From: Mercurialis annua
Lineage: Eukaryota; Streptophyta; Magnoliopsida; Malpighiales; Euphorbiaceae
DNA length: 64,000 bases
Direction of reading: 5' to 3'
NCBI RefSeq assembly: GCF_937616625.2
Contig: NC_065575.1
Coordinates: 9,741,501-9,805,500, forward strand
Shown: piece by piece, positions 44,201-56,289 of the stretch
How positions within the stretch are numbered: position 1 is the first letter of the stretch
Layout: every line of letters starts with the position of its first letter
The notes under the pieces: model-generated
What the model was told of the DNA's origin: nothing
The model's database searches: none
What the model saw: the letters and a program-made list of their open reading frames with translations, nothing else
Program-made: the position numbers and the translations under genes

Positions 44201-45859
44201 AAAATTTAACCTAAAATGAGATAAGACTTCTTTATATAATGAGTATTTTTTATAAATAAGTTAGCTTATTAGGTAACGTGGGATAAGAGAAAAAGATGGA
44301 TTAAAATGATGTAATACTTTACTAAAAACAGGTATTTGGAAAATATAATTTCAATTTGTTTTATGATTAAGCCTTTTTATTACTATTTTTAATAAAACAA
44401 TAAAGAAGTGCCTAGCTGTAGGGATTCAAACCCTCAACTTTATAAACTCTATACAAAGTGTAGCTTTTAATTTAGTGGTAAGCATTTAATTTAACCATTA
44501 GTATCAGAAGCGAAGTCATGAGTTTGATTTACAACGGAAGTAATTGTGCAAGGGAAAGTTGTTGGCAAGGTAAGTGGCGAAAATTGTCCGGTAACAAAGG
44601 GAAAATTAGGTCAAATCATAATCGAAAACTTTAGTGCTTGGAATGTATATAGTTAAGTAAGAAGATTTGTGACTTGACTAAGGCTTTACGCCGCGAAAAA
44701 TAAATTAAGAAAGGAATAGAATATAAATCTAGTTTATCGAATATTATCGAATCGATGCATCGTGCATGATTCCGTCTTCTATAACTTTTCATTGATTCAA
44801 AAAATGTCAAAACTAGATTAAAACATGAGAAATTTATTTGCCATAAAAATAAAAAATATGCTCCATATAATCTTCTTTATGTATTGATGTTATCTCGCCT
44901 AGTTAGGAACGAATACAACTATGATACCAACCGACGCATCTTTTGATTAATTAAAATTATAACACTTTGTCTCTAGTTTTTAAATTTTGGCATTCATTTG
45001 AATCGACGAATTTTTGTTTTCCTCGTAACTTTGATTCAACTAAAAGACCGCGACTTGACAATCGTGCACGATTCAACAGTTTGACGATATTTATCGCTTT
45101 GTTCAAAGCCATAACTTTTGACCTAGTGGCAAGCGCTTGATCCAACATATTCGATTAGTATAGTTTTGCGCTAAGAACCGAACCCGCACCATTCACGAAC
45201 ATAAAAATGAAAGCACTTATAATAAGAGGTGTAGTACAAGAAGAGAGACTTTAGGGTTTAGGTTATGCTCTCATCATCCACGCACTTGTGATGAAATGGG
45301 AGCAATAAATTGATAATCTTGTTTATAGTTGATAGTTATCATGATGTAGCTAGTTTGAAAGCAACCCAAGAACAACTCACAACTCACAACTCACAACACA
45401 TATAATGTGGTCCTCTCTGAAATTGTATATGCCCAGTCTAAAAAGAGCAGTCAGTCTCATCAGCTAGCTAGAGACAGTGGATCCAAGAGAGAGAGAGAAA
45501 TTTTAACAAAAGAAAAGAAAAACTTGTTGTTTGGATAAGTGGAGATAACGGCATGTATAAATGGAAATTCAATTTATATATTTGCAATGTAACTTATATA
45601 TATATATATATGAAAAGTGATATTGAAGATGGCATTTTTTCATCAATTGTATGTGGACATGCAGTAGCATTGCCATTTATAAACAAGCTTAACTATAAGT
45701 AGAGCTTATTGAAACTATGGCATATAGTGATTGGGTAGGGTTTTCGGAAATTATGGTCTTTTACATCACATGTGCATCGTACAACCTCCCAACTCCACTG
45801 CCACCAATTCCTATCTTCACACTTTTCTTTTTCTTTTTTCTCGGTTCCTATGTAAGTGA
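44201..45859. other. Intergenic DNA, nothing firmly recognised
   Basis: Contains a short CAACTCACAACTCACAAC repeat (45375-45395), a TATATA run near 45598 and AT-rich sequence. No convincing ORF or RNA gene. Confidence 0.45.
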
Positions 45860-46560
45860 AATCAAACCAAAGCCCTTTTTTGAGCAGTTCCTAGCCGGTT
45901 CTAAAAAGGGTTGTAAAAAACCCGAGTTACTTACGAGCAGTTCGATATTCAACTCGATAAAAGCACGTTCGATTCATTTGTTCACAAACAATTCGTATAT
46001 AAACTTGTTTAATAGTTTGTCAACAAATTCGTATATGAGCTAGATTAAAAGTCTATGGACTGACTTTTATAGAAGTCGATAATAAAGAGTACGCGAACTA
46101 TAGCTTGTATATGGAATCGATTATTTATTCACGAACTAGCTCCTAATTAAGTTAAATATAAAAAATATTTTTCTAAAAACTATTTAGTTTTTTATCAGTG
46201 CGTGTTCGTTCGTTTAGGTCGGGTTTGTGTTCAACTCATATTTATTCTATTAGCTGCTAAACTAGCGAACTCGTTTTTGTTTGTTTTGCTGTTAAACGAG
46301 GCGAACTCGCATTTTTCATTTAAGTACTAAACGAGTTTGGTTCGAGATTAGCTCGTTTATCAATTGAAGGATACACACAAGTTAAACACAAACCAAACAT
46401 GGATACTATAAATTTCAAATGAACCAAACATGAGCACTTCTTATAAAACTCGAACGAACATGAACCAAATACGAGCATCTTGTTCATGTAATTAATGAGC
46501 TAAACATGAATATTTTAAAGCTCGACTCAGTTCGTTCATTTACAGTCATAATTATAAACA
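45860..46560. mobile_element. Degraded hAT-type repeat (GAACTCG / CGAGTTC family)
   Basis: The same vocabulary as the element at 61443-63616 (AACTCGTTTTTGTTTG, CTAAACGA, CGAACATGAAC, GTTCGTTCATTTACAG), without clean termini or target duplication. Confidence 0.5.
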
Positions 46561-47078
46561 AGTAATTCTCGAGGATTTCACAAAATAAAATTAAAATTAA
46601 ACTCGGAACGGGTGGTTTACAGTTCTACATAATGCGCAACCTGCCCAAAATAGGTTCGACCCTCAATTTTTCGCCTGATTTGAGATGTTTTTAAACTCGA
46701 CCGATTCTGAATCGTAGTCGGTCCGGTTCGGAACCCAAACCTAAAAATGGACGGGGCTATCTATATGTGTGTAATATATAGTATCTATTGAAGTAGTATT
46801 ATTTTTGTATATAATTTGAGTGAAATGTAAAGCTTTGGCAGCAGAGAAAAAGAAGGATAAATAGGAAAGCCATTTATAAAGGTCCAAAAGAAAAGGTAAG
46901 CACGCATGGGTTACAACTTACACTTACACAACAACATTAATTCTCTCTCTTTCATGTGGATACATAGAAATAAAATTTATTTTTCTTTCTCTCTTTTAAG
47001 TGAAAGGGACATTCATTCACAGTCAAAGGAGATATATACCTTCTTTCTGTGAAATTATTGTCCTTCTTTTTTTGACTT
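46561..47078. other. Intergenic DNA, nothing recognised
   Basis: AT-rich; some old GGTTCGG/CCGGTTC remnants near 46610-46740. Confidence 0.4.
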
Positions 47079-47392
47079 GAATAGCAATTAGCCCTTAAAC
47101 TTATAAGCAATGTACAATTAACATATAAATTAATTTTGTTGGCAAATCAGTACACGAATTTGGTAATTATGGGCAACTAGCCCATTTTTGCAAAATAATT
47201 TACAAATTAAGGAGACAAATTGCCAATTTAAGAGACAATTAACTTACAAATTGAAGGGGCACATTGCTAAAATGGGGTAAATTGTTCATAATCATTAAGT
47301 TCGTGTACTGATTTGTCTACAAAGTTAATTTATGTGCTAATTACCTATTGTTTACAAGTTGGAGGGGCATATTACCACTTAAGTCTTTATCT
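47079..47392. mobile_element. Fold-back MITE, about 310 bp
   Basis: The left arm (ATTAGCCCTTAAACTTATAA ... CAAATCAGTACACGAA) is mirrored at the right (AATATGCCCCTCCAACTTGT ... CAAATCAGTACACGAA, reverse strand). The middle repeats 'AAATTGAAGGGGCAC'. Target duplication not resolved. Confidence 0.7.
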
Positions 47393-47777
47393 TTAAGAGT
47401 TCGACACAGCCACATGGCGAGTTTGCAATAGTCATTTTATTTTAAATTTTTTCCATATTAATCACAAAATTAATGATCACATTTCCTACCCTAATTCACA
47501 AACAGTCTCTCCCACATATCTTAATTATTTTATAAAGTAAATGAATAATGTTGAATTTGTAACTCAGAATAAAATAACTCATTTTTAATTATTTTAATCA
47601 ACAAAAAAATAATATTTTCAATTTTTAATTAATTAAAAATAAAATTGAATAATTCTGGTCCGTAAATTTGTTCATAATATACAATTTCCTTCTTGATTAA
47701 TATAAAATATAAAAAATTGTCTTAACTGATTAAAATGACCTAAAATAAATTATTTGACCATAAATTCAAAAATCTAA
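47393..47777. other. AT-rich intergenic DNA, nothing recognised
   Basis: Runs of A/T between two MITEs, no supported feature. Confidence 0.45.
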
Positions 47778-48620
47778 GAATTAATCACTCAACCCCCCAT
47801 CCCATTTTGCAATTACAGCGTGACGTAGGAATTTTTGCAATTTTACCCTAGTTTGGGGTTTGATGTTTCGATTGTACCCCAAAATTAAAAATCCTGTAAA
47901 TTTAATTACTTGAAGGATGAAAAATTCAAAACAATTAAATAGAAGGGTATTACCATATTCTTTTCTATTTAAAGAAGTACAAACAAATCCTTAATCTTTT
48001 AAAATTTTCAAATAAGTTTTAAATGAATAATTAATTAATTAATTTTTTAAATTTTATTAAAAATTACATAATTAAAAACCAAACCTTTATAAAAACCGCT
48101 TCCGTACCCACTACCGTATACCGATTCCACCGCGGTCCCGTAAGCCGGATTCTCTATCAAAAAAGTGCTCTTGCTCCTTCACAGATTTGAGAAGGAGCTT
48201 CTGCTTCTTCTTCGATGGAGAAGGAGCTCCGGCGAGTCTAGGCTGTCGTTTTTTCTTTTCAGAGGAACATGTTTAATTTTTTCATAATTCCATTTCGTGC
48301 GATGGGTATTTTTTTAACGGTTTTGATTTTAAAAAAGTTATTAATAATTAATATTAATTAAATAAAAAAATAATAATTTAGTTTATTTTAGTGGAGGAGA
48401 AGGCTGTTTTATATCATTAATAACATTAGCGTTTAATTAGAATATATGTAAAAAATAAAGGACTATTTTAAATCTTTTTCAAGTGAAAAGAGGTTAATTT
48501 AATACTTTGGAGTACAATCGAAATATAAAATCCTAAATTAGGGTAAAATTGTTAAAATTCCTATTTTAGGGTGTAATTGTAAAAGGGGTTAAAGGTGGGA
48601 GGGGTTTGAGTAATTAGGTC
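47778..48620. mobile_element. Mutator-like MITE, intact copy, 843 bp
   Basis: Ends GAATTAATCACTC and GAGTAATTAGGTC. Flanks AAAATCTAA (47769-47777) and AAAATCGAA (48621-48629) match at 8 of 9. Same family as the split element at 26462-37611. The core at 48160-48235 holds GCTCCTTC/GAAGGAGC hairpin pairs. Confidence 0.85.
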
Positions 48621-48862
48621 AAAATCGAATTGATTCTTTTCTCATTTTTATATAATGTCCATGCAATTTAAGGTTTTCTTGCTTAACTACCTTTAAGGGT
48701 CAATTTTTTGAGACGATGGTTTGCTTTTATCTTTTTTCTTTCCATACCTTAACAATATTCATATAAATTGACTTGATCAATACTAGCGCACACCGCCGTC
48801 GTATTGACGCTTGATAGATAACTCGTTCCACTAGACCCATATCCATAAAATAGTAATACAAA

Positions 48863-49955
48863 GACCAAACCTATCCTCGGATCTCTCTATTCTTCACCTT
48901 TTTTTTATCAAATCCTTATATTTCAATTTGTTGTTTTTAAACCCCCGTACTTTCATTTTTGTTGTTTTTATACCCCTAGACGCATGGAATACGGAGAGTG
49001 TGCTACACTCTCCGTTAAATAATAAATTCCGTTAAGTCAAAACAAAAAAATATAATGGGGCTAAAATTGAAGGACCAAACAACATTTTTTAAAAAAAAAA
49101 ATTGGACAAAAAATTTATGGCCGGCCACCACTAAAAAGTGGTGGCCTTCTTTCCTCCATTAATGGAGGAGAGACTTGGTCTCTCCTCCATTAATGGAAAA
49201 AACCTGCTTTCCTCCATTAATGGAGGAAACCAGATCTGCTGGTTTCCTCCATGGAGGAGACGAGCTGCTCGCCTCCTAAACCAGCTCGTTTCCTCCGTTA
49301 TGGAGGAAACCAGCGAGGTTTCCTCCGTTGTGGAGGAAACCAGCTCGTTTCCTCCGTTATGGAGGAAACAACAATTTCCTCCATTAATGGAGGAAAAAAA
49401 GGCCACCACTTTGCGGTGGTGGCCGGCCGAATTTTTTTTTCCGGCATTAAAAAAATCCGATTTGAATTAATATTTAAATAAATTAAAATTAAATTTTTGT
49501 AATTAATTAAATAAAATTTATACGGGTGCCGATCGGAGTTGGAAAAAAGACAATGGCGGAATTATAATTACGAATTGAATTTTATTTCAAAATAAAAATT
49601 AAGTTTCAAAATAAATTAAACTATTAATATATAAATTTATAATAATATAATTAATTAATTTAAAAAAAATTGGGGTTGATTTTGATTTGTAGAGTAAGTA
49701 GAAGGATTTTAATGTAGTATAAACTAAATATAAGGACTTTAAGGTATTTTTTGTTTTATTTAAAAGTTAAAATGTCATATTTGTTTTTTCACACTCTCAT
49801 TAACGGAGAGTGAGGTACACTCTCCTAATTCCATCCATAAAAGGGTATAATAACAATGAAATTGAAATTTAAGGGATCCGTAAACGTTAAATTGAAGTAG
49901 ATGGACTTATTGAAAAAAAGGTGAAGAGTAGAGAGACCTGAGGATGGGTTTGGCC
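48863..49955. mobile_element. Mutator-like element with hairpin-array core, 1093 bp
   Basis: Inverted ends GACCAAACCTATCCTC and (inward) GGCCAAACCCATCCTC, continuing as CTCTCTATTCTTCACC-like arms. Perfect 9-bp duplication TAATACAAA at 48854-48862 and 49956-49964. Subterminal GGAGAGTGTGCTACACTCTCC palindrome-like blocks occur at both sides (48993, 49806). No transposase. The centre (49119-49428) is an array of short palindromes. Confidence 0.93.
49119..49428. repeat. Array of eight TTCCTCC..GGAGGAA palindromes between GGCCACCACT hairpins
   Basis: Eight palindromic units, mostly TTCCTCCATTAATGGAGGAA or TTCCTCCGTTATGGAGGAA, start near 49151, 49182, 49210, 49244, 49290, 49320, 49350 and 49377, at about 30-bp spacing. 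They are enclosed by GGCCACCACT-AAAA-AGTGGTGGCC on the left and GGCCACCACTTTGCGGTGGTGGCC-type on the right. GC content is far above the surroundings. Open frames on both strands here result from the symmetry. Confidence 0.95.
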
Positions 49956-49964
49956 TAATACAAA

Positions 49965-50579
49965 CTCATAGTGATTATTTAATGATGTTGCCTCATTCTG
50001 TTTATTCCGATCCCCAAACTCTTGCACTCGTAGGATCTAATCATCTTTCACTTATTAATATACATATTCGATATCACGAGATTAACAATTCTAACTCTAT
50101 AGTAAACCTTTAGACTTGAAACAATCATCACCTAAACATATCAAACATACCAAACATCATTAAACACTTACAAAACACGTTTCATAAACGTTAACTAAAC
50201 ACGACATTTAAAAATAATATAGAGTTTAATCGACAATTTTTTAGATTAAGGTCAACCTTTTTCTATATATATTAGCCCCTTATCTCATTCAAGACATCTT
50301 ATAAGTCTTAGCGCAATGTTTTTTCGGAATTCTTATCCGAGACTAGTCTCATTGAATCGTTTTTACATGGGCGCTTTAAAAAGTGATAAGGAACTGAAGC
50401 GTCTAATGATGATTTCCAAAGAAATCTGTCCGGGTGACGAGATACATATTTGTTTGCTGGAATCCAAGCATGCATAATCTATGCACAGTTGCAAACTTGA
50501 GGATTAAAATATAATTAGATGTAAATAACCATAAAAATCCAAAGAGATTGTAGTCTAAGTCCAGAAATTGGACTAATTG
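49965..50579. other. Intergenic DNA, nothing recognised
   Basis: No supported gene or repeat. Confidence 0.4.
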
Positions 50580-51508
50580 CAATATTTTAGAAGTGTATGA
50601 GCCAATTTGCAAGTTTTATGGACTGAAATTGACCATACCTAAACCCATTGGGTCCTAAGAGTTGTTTTCAATATTTTCGAACACCAAAACTAACTTTTAG
50701 CACCTTTTTTGCTTAGCCACCAAGTGTAAATACGAATTTAACATTTAAAAACCTAAAATAAATAATGTACACCTAATCATATTCCTAATAATCTATTACT
50801 TAACACTTCTTTAAGCATAAAACAAACTCTAACCAGGTAAATAGTAATTTAAAACTAACTAAACCTCTAGCTAACTCTAGGTCACCCCTAACCTCTATAA
50901 ATAGAACCCCTAATCAGCCTAGCGAAAGGTGGCACACAAACTATAGAAAATTAAACATAAAAATTCGGCCACCCCCCTAGACTAGCCATAGACGAATATT
51001 CAACACACTACAGACACAAAATCACATCAGTTTTCAGTCTTAAGACGCTAAAACACGTGTTAATTCTCCAAGAACGCAGCACCAGCATCAGATTCAAAGC
51101 TGGACTTCGCATCCACTCCGCCAATAAACGAGTCAAGGACTCAGACCGGTAATTTTGAGGACCCTCTAATATTCCATGTATCACTTTTTATGTATTATGT
51201 TCATATTTGTTGTATATTTGTGAGGTAGGATGCATGATTAGGTTAATTTCATCATATTTGCTATAATTGCCGATTTATGTGTTTTTATTGACATGGCCAT
51301 GAGAATCGATGAACAAGCATGTTAATAACTGATTTAATATGTTGTATATGTTCGAAACCAGAAACCCAGTTAATTAGAGCTCTTAAGATGCATATTTAGT
51401 GTGTTTTTAACCTTGTTTGTCATGAAAAAAGCTATTTCGAAGTTGATGTAAGTTTATATCTTTTCATTCAAATCACCTTAAAACACTTCGAAACTATCGT
51501 TTTTTTTT
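50580..51508 (+). repeat. Possible LTR fragment with TATA box
   Basis: CTCTATAAATAGAACCCCTAATC at 50894 and the following CACACAAACTATAG context look like an LTR promoter and start region, with U3-like sequence before. The end is lost where another LTR begins at 51509. No terminal repeats confirmed. Confidence 0.35.
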
Positions 51509-52348
51509 GTTACGACCCAAATTCCACCCTAATCCAAGTCACGACCGGCGCTAGGGAATGGGAACAGTTGTCCCGAAACCCGTAGCAAGCCTAAAACCTC
51601 TAGAAATTTTTCGCAAATATTATTAATAGATCGCATCTAGCGTACGATCCGTTTTCAAAAAAATACCGTTAAAGCTTTTCTCTTTTAACGTGACATGATT
51701 TCTGAAATATACATATAAGCGAAATTATGGTTTTCAAAAGCATTGGTTTGACAACCGCATTATCTCAACCCTCGCTTCCTTATGAAAATACTGACGTGGT
51801 AGCAATGGAAACCAATGATTTAAATTTTGCTTGCCTTAACACATATACATCCTTGTTCCGAACCACACGCCACTGTTAATATGTTTAACAAAATAATGCG
51901 GACACATATGCGTCTCGCAACGGTGGTATTAAAAATATTAAAACACACAGCGGACCTGTTACACATAGCCGGCATATAAAATACTGTTTTTGACCCTCCA
52001 AAAAATACACGAGACCGACTCGGTAACTATATACAATATGCCACTACGCAGCCACCCAAAAGGTATACATACATGCACTAGATCCTATTAGAGTATTTAA
52101 ACAAAGAACTAGTGGCACAGGTGCTGGCATATCAAACCTATATTATTGCAGCATACTAAGAGTACAAACAGTATGTACAAAACCAAAAGAAGAGCTCCTC
52201 TGAATTAAGAATGTGGAAGCTCAACTGACCTCAAAGCTCATCGCCTGAAAAAAATGGAAAACAACAACGGGGTCAGAAATATAAATATTTATGAGTGAGT
52301 AAACAGTTTACAGTTACATACCAAAATCGTATAATATTATATAAAACG

Positions 52349-52414
<66 letters not shown>
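52349..52414. repeat. (TA)n microsatellite, about 33 units
   Basis: Uninterrupted TA dinucleotides inside the solo LTR. Confidence 0.97.
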
Positions 52415-52416
<2 letters not shown>

Positions 52417-53461
52417 CCAATCCGTCGATCCATAGGAAACCCTAAACCATAACTGTCCTAACATATAAACTCGACTCACGAGCTTATAGACAACAAAATA
52501 AAGACCGTGAACTGAATCACTGCCCTCTAATTCTGTATCCTTGGTACCTGAACCGTAATCAGAAACTGCCCTTGCGATTTTACCAGTGACCGTAATCTTA
52601 TTACTGATGTCTCATGGTTTACCCGTTAAGTCAGGGCATTCACTTTCCCAATGACTTAACACGACAAACATTCCTCTATACCTTGACAGAAGTACATCTA
52701 GAATCGGTGTTGGTGATCACGCAACCCTATTGCTGCCCAATAGGTAGCTCGTTCCAATGGACCTCTCTTGGCTAAGTTATACTACTGCGATTATGATTTT
52801 AAAAAAGTTGAATACTGATATTCAAAAGTAAACGCGTAAACTCACAGTACTGCTAAGTTACTACTTAGCCTGGTCGTATGTGTGACAGACTCCCCTGAGT
52901 CCTTATCTGACTGCTGGACAGCTAGTCAGATCAAACATACAAAACACACAAAACAACACATCAATACTTATTTCTACTATAATTATCTAGGTCCGAGAAC
53001 CTAGGTTTAGTCAAAGCATGAAATCACATAACACATAGCACTTATGGTCACATTCTTTTAAAAATCATTTAAATCGTTTTCACCTCGAGAAATCATTTAG
53101 ACTTCGCTCTAAAAGTCATTTTAGGAATAGCAATACCTAAATAAAATCATTTAATAGGGTTGACTTGATTGCTAAAACAATTCACAGTCGTATACTAATT
53201 ATTTAGCAAAGTCGTTTGCTAAATCATTCAATCCGGTTAAACGTCGACTTTAATTCTTTTATCGTCCTTTTTAAACGTTTAACTTTACTTTTAAAATCTC
53301 ATTTTAAAATACCTAGCTTTAGGTCTAAAAATATTTATTTAAAATGTTTTAGGTTCGGTCGGAAAGCATGTCGAGTAACTAGGCAAAAACATCTCGGAAT
53401 CCTCCCTCGAAGGTCCGACAGATAAGTCCGGAAAAGTCCCCACGTGCGCGTCTCGCCAAGT

Positions 53462-53535
53462 CACTGTGCGTCCGCACGTGACTGGCTGTGCGTTCGCACA
53501 GCTAGTGCTGTGCAAGCAACTGATGTGCGGGCGCC
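53462..53535. repeat. CTGTGCG/CGCACAG palindrome cassette, third LTR
   Basis: CTGTGCGTCCGCACG, then a perfect CTGTGCGTTCGCACAG (53486-53501), then decayed CTGTGCAAGC and GTGCGGGCGC pieces. Confidence 0.85.
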
Positions 53536-54703
53536 CAACAATTCAGCCCAGGGAAAACCGATCCCCGGGTCATTCCGACGTGCTCCTTAGTTGCAAAAAT
53601 GCTAATTCAACGTCCTATTACACGTATACGCAATCAATTCACAATTCGGACGTTTAAAATAATTAATCGATTCGGTAACCGTTTATAAACGAAAATATAC
53701 TTAGGTCTTTAACCTTGGCTAAACACTTAGCAACTCTTAAGGGTAATTTTGACATTTACACATAGATAAATATGATTAATACAAATATCCTCTTAAGCCC
53801 TCAATGATACATTAAACATATCTTTCAATCCTTGAGTTTTTCCTTTTGTTCAATTATACCATTCAATTACTAATCGTAACTTTTGTTTTCAATTTATTTT
53901 TAACATATAAAATGCCTATATCCTTATTTCAATTTCTCTTTTATAATAATTATACATGATATGCAATGCATAATGAATTCTAAATTAAATTACTTAATGA
54001 ATTTTAAACGAGATTAAGTTATGGTTATGACAAGAGGAGCATCTGATGCCAGTGTATGACACACCTTCACTGTTTATATTCGGCTCTGATATCTTAGGTT
54101 TTTTAATTGGTGAGAGTTGACATATTGCATTTAGGTACTAGTGGGTTTTGTATTTGAACCTAGGGCGAATATGGGTTAAGTAAAACTCGTATGAATAAGT
54201 ATCTTTGAATTTTTCTTCCCATACCTTTTCATTTTTTTATCATATTTTTCTTCCTATGTATTTGCGTTTTATGGTACATACTAGGGCGATCAAGGGGGTC
54301 ATATTTAAATTAATAGAAACGCTCAAAGTTAGCTATTTCAAAAAGATGGAAAAGTGTACCTTCGAATTTGGAACATTTCGGGGCCTGCAAAAGAAACAGA
54401 TCGGCATGAGTAGGGTTTCTTGTTAAAGGAGGTAAAGAAAAATCATGAAGAGCGAGAATTTCTTTTGGATGAGGTCGAAGTAGGAATCTGTGACTGAAGC
54501 CTACCTGATTTCATATTCAGGGGTACAACTGGGAGACTCATAAGGGCCAGAAATTTCAGAGATATGAGGGAGGTAGCCTCGGTTTAGGCGAACGACAAAT
54601 TGTAAATCGCGGTAATTTTCCATGAAAGTCCTATGGGTCCTGTGATTATTGATGGAGATCAATAAAGGTCAGGGAATTCCTTGATTAAAGCCGAATTGAC
54701 GAG

Positions 54704-55909
54704 CTACATAGTTGGACAATATGCCTCTATCCCACTATGTTCGCACTCCAGCCCAGCGATCAAGTTGTGAGACTTCAAAGAACTACCCCAGTATTGACCG
54801 CCGAGCTTTAACTTTGGATCGGCGCGAGCCTCTTCGGTATCATCACTATCCCACCCGACGAACAGCCAAGAGGGGGGGGGGGTGTATTTCAATGTAAGGA
54901 TTGGGCAGAATAACATAGAAGACCTGACTAAGTTGGTAAAAATCTCCAAGATGTCCAAAACATGAAGGAGGCGAGTACCAGCTGAGATCAACGAATACCC
55001 ACATAGCTCGGCCTTGATCTGGGGTCCGACCTCAAAGAATTCTGGAAATCAAGGCAAGCCACAGTTGGACGACCCACAGAGGACCACTTGGACACATGAA
55101 GACACGTTGAGCAGAGTGAGGGGCGATATCACTGCAGGCGCGATAAAGATGGGCGAGCTGAATTCGCCAAGGTTACATCATGCCTTCGGCCAATGCAGCT
55201 GACAAGGTGAAGCAATCTTGGGTAACTCTGAATGAAGAAGTTCACAAGATGAACTTTGCCACGAAAAACGCCAGAAAGGCGACATGTTCTCTCTCGTCGG
55301 GTTAGGAGAAATCTTCGCCCATAAATAGCTTGACGAAAGGACCATAGCTTCTCTGAGATTTGGTCAACTTGAACACTGAGGTATTGGCATCCATATCATG
55401 AGAAATGCACTCGCCGATAATTGGAATGTTAAGAATTGCTGCTAAATCCAAAAGTGTGACTGTCATAGCGCCGAACTTGAAGAAGAAGCAATTCACTGCG
55501 TTTGACCAAAAGAGTGAGGACCCCATAAAATAATAGTTGGCAATTGGTCGGCATGCCTTGCATAAGTTGATCATGTCGTAGATACCGATCTCGGCCCACA
55601 ATTTGCCGAAGTGGGGTTTAAGTCTCTTTACCCAGTCTTGATACCCTTTGTGTTCGATCAGCCAGTTCCTAAACATAGTGTTCACCTAGATGGAAGACTG
55701 ATGGGTAGAGTGAAGCGTGGTGGGGCTTCATCATGGTAGGGAGTGGCTAGTTCGCATAGTTGACTGGGCGATACAAGAATAGGGCCAACACGTTGTTGGT
55801 TGTCACCAGCATCGATAATTACCTGAAAGTCTATGTTCAGAGCAGCAGCGCGAGTCTCGACGATTTTCTCGGTGACATGGGCGGCGATAGCATCATTGGG
55901 AGTAGCCAT
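54704..55909 (-). pseudogene. Antisense plant-mobile-domain-like ORF, broken
   Basis: Starts at 55909 (MATPNDAIAAHV) and shares ATPYHDEAPPRFTLP, FRNWLIEHKGYQDW, FGAMTVTLLDLAAILNIPI and SYGPFVKLF with the copy at 20442-21317. It is interrupted near 55682 by a stop and frame change and again after 55302. Downstream codons down to 54704 still read as the same protein type (SLISAGTRLLHVLDILEI). A run of ten G at 54871-54880 may mark another frameshift. Not functional. Confidence 0.7.
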
Positions 55910-56289
55910 GGTAGCTTCAAAAAGATTCGCCGTGTTAGAAACGAGAAATGTTGATTAAAGGAAAACGAGGGGCGAATGCTTACCAAAGGTCGAGATTGTA
56001 GGGAGTTCGAGATCGCAGAGGAGAGAGAAAGCTTCGGAAATTGCAGAAAGAGTAGGTAATGAGAAAATGACTTGCCATTTTTCTTAAAAGTGAAAACCAG
56101 GGGGAGCCGAAGAGTTCATGGGATTAATGCATGACATCATGGGGAACAGCCGGCATTATGTGGCACTCAGGGGGTACCGAACGGTCATTAGATGCGCAAC
56201 CCCTGGGCTGAGGTAGAAATGGGCATGGACCAACGGATTTGGGCCTTTAGAAGCTGAGAGGAACAAGCCCAAAATTATTATTTCAGGTT

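Larger units (their letters stand above)
51509..54032 (-). repeat. Tekay/Del-like Ty3/gypsy solo LTR
   Basis: Plus-strand ends TGTTACGACCC and GGTTATGACA; about 2.5 kb. Shares with the LTRs at 17829 and 26898 the opening CGGCGCTAGGGAATGGGA block, CCGAAACCCGTAGCAAGCCT, the GTGATCAC...CCTATTG...CAATAGGTAGC block (52710-52752) and the palindrome slot before ATTCCGACGTGCT (53460-53582). Contains a (TA)n run. Flanking 5-mers (TTTTT, AGAGG) do not match, so one border may be altered. Confidence 0.75.

Noticed and set aside
44415..44470. GGGATTCAAACCC resembling a tRNA T-arm
   Set aside because: No acceptor stem, D-arm or anticodon arm around it.
45717..46043. 108-codon plus-strand frame
   Set aside because: Runs into hAT-type repeat sequence and shows no domain.
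49119..49428. CRISPR-like repeat array
   Set aside because: Plant DNA, repeats are palindromes inside a transposon with terminal repeats, spacers are not unique sequences and no cas genes exist.
49131..49481. Overlapping open frames on both strands with MEET/VSS repeats
   Set aside because: They arise from the palindrome array, which is stop-poor on both strands; no domain or codon bias of a real gene.
53466..53657. 63-codon frame with cysteines
   Set aside because: Covers the palindrome cassette of an LTR; not a gene.
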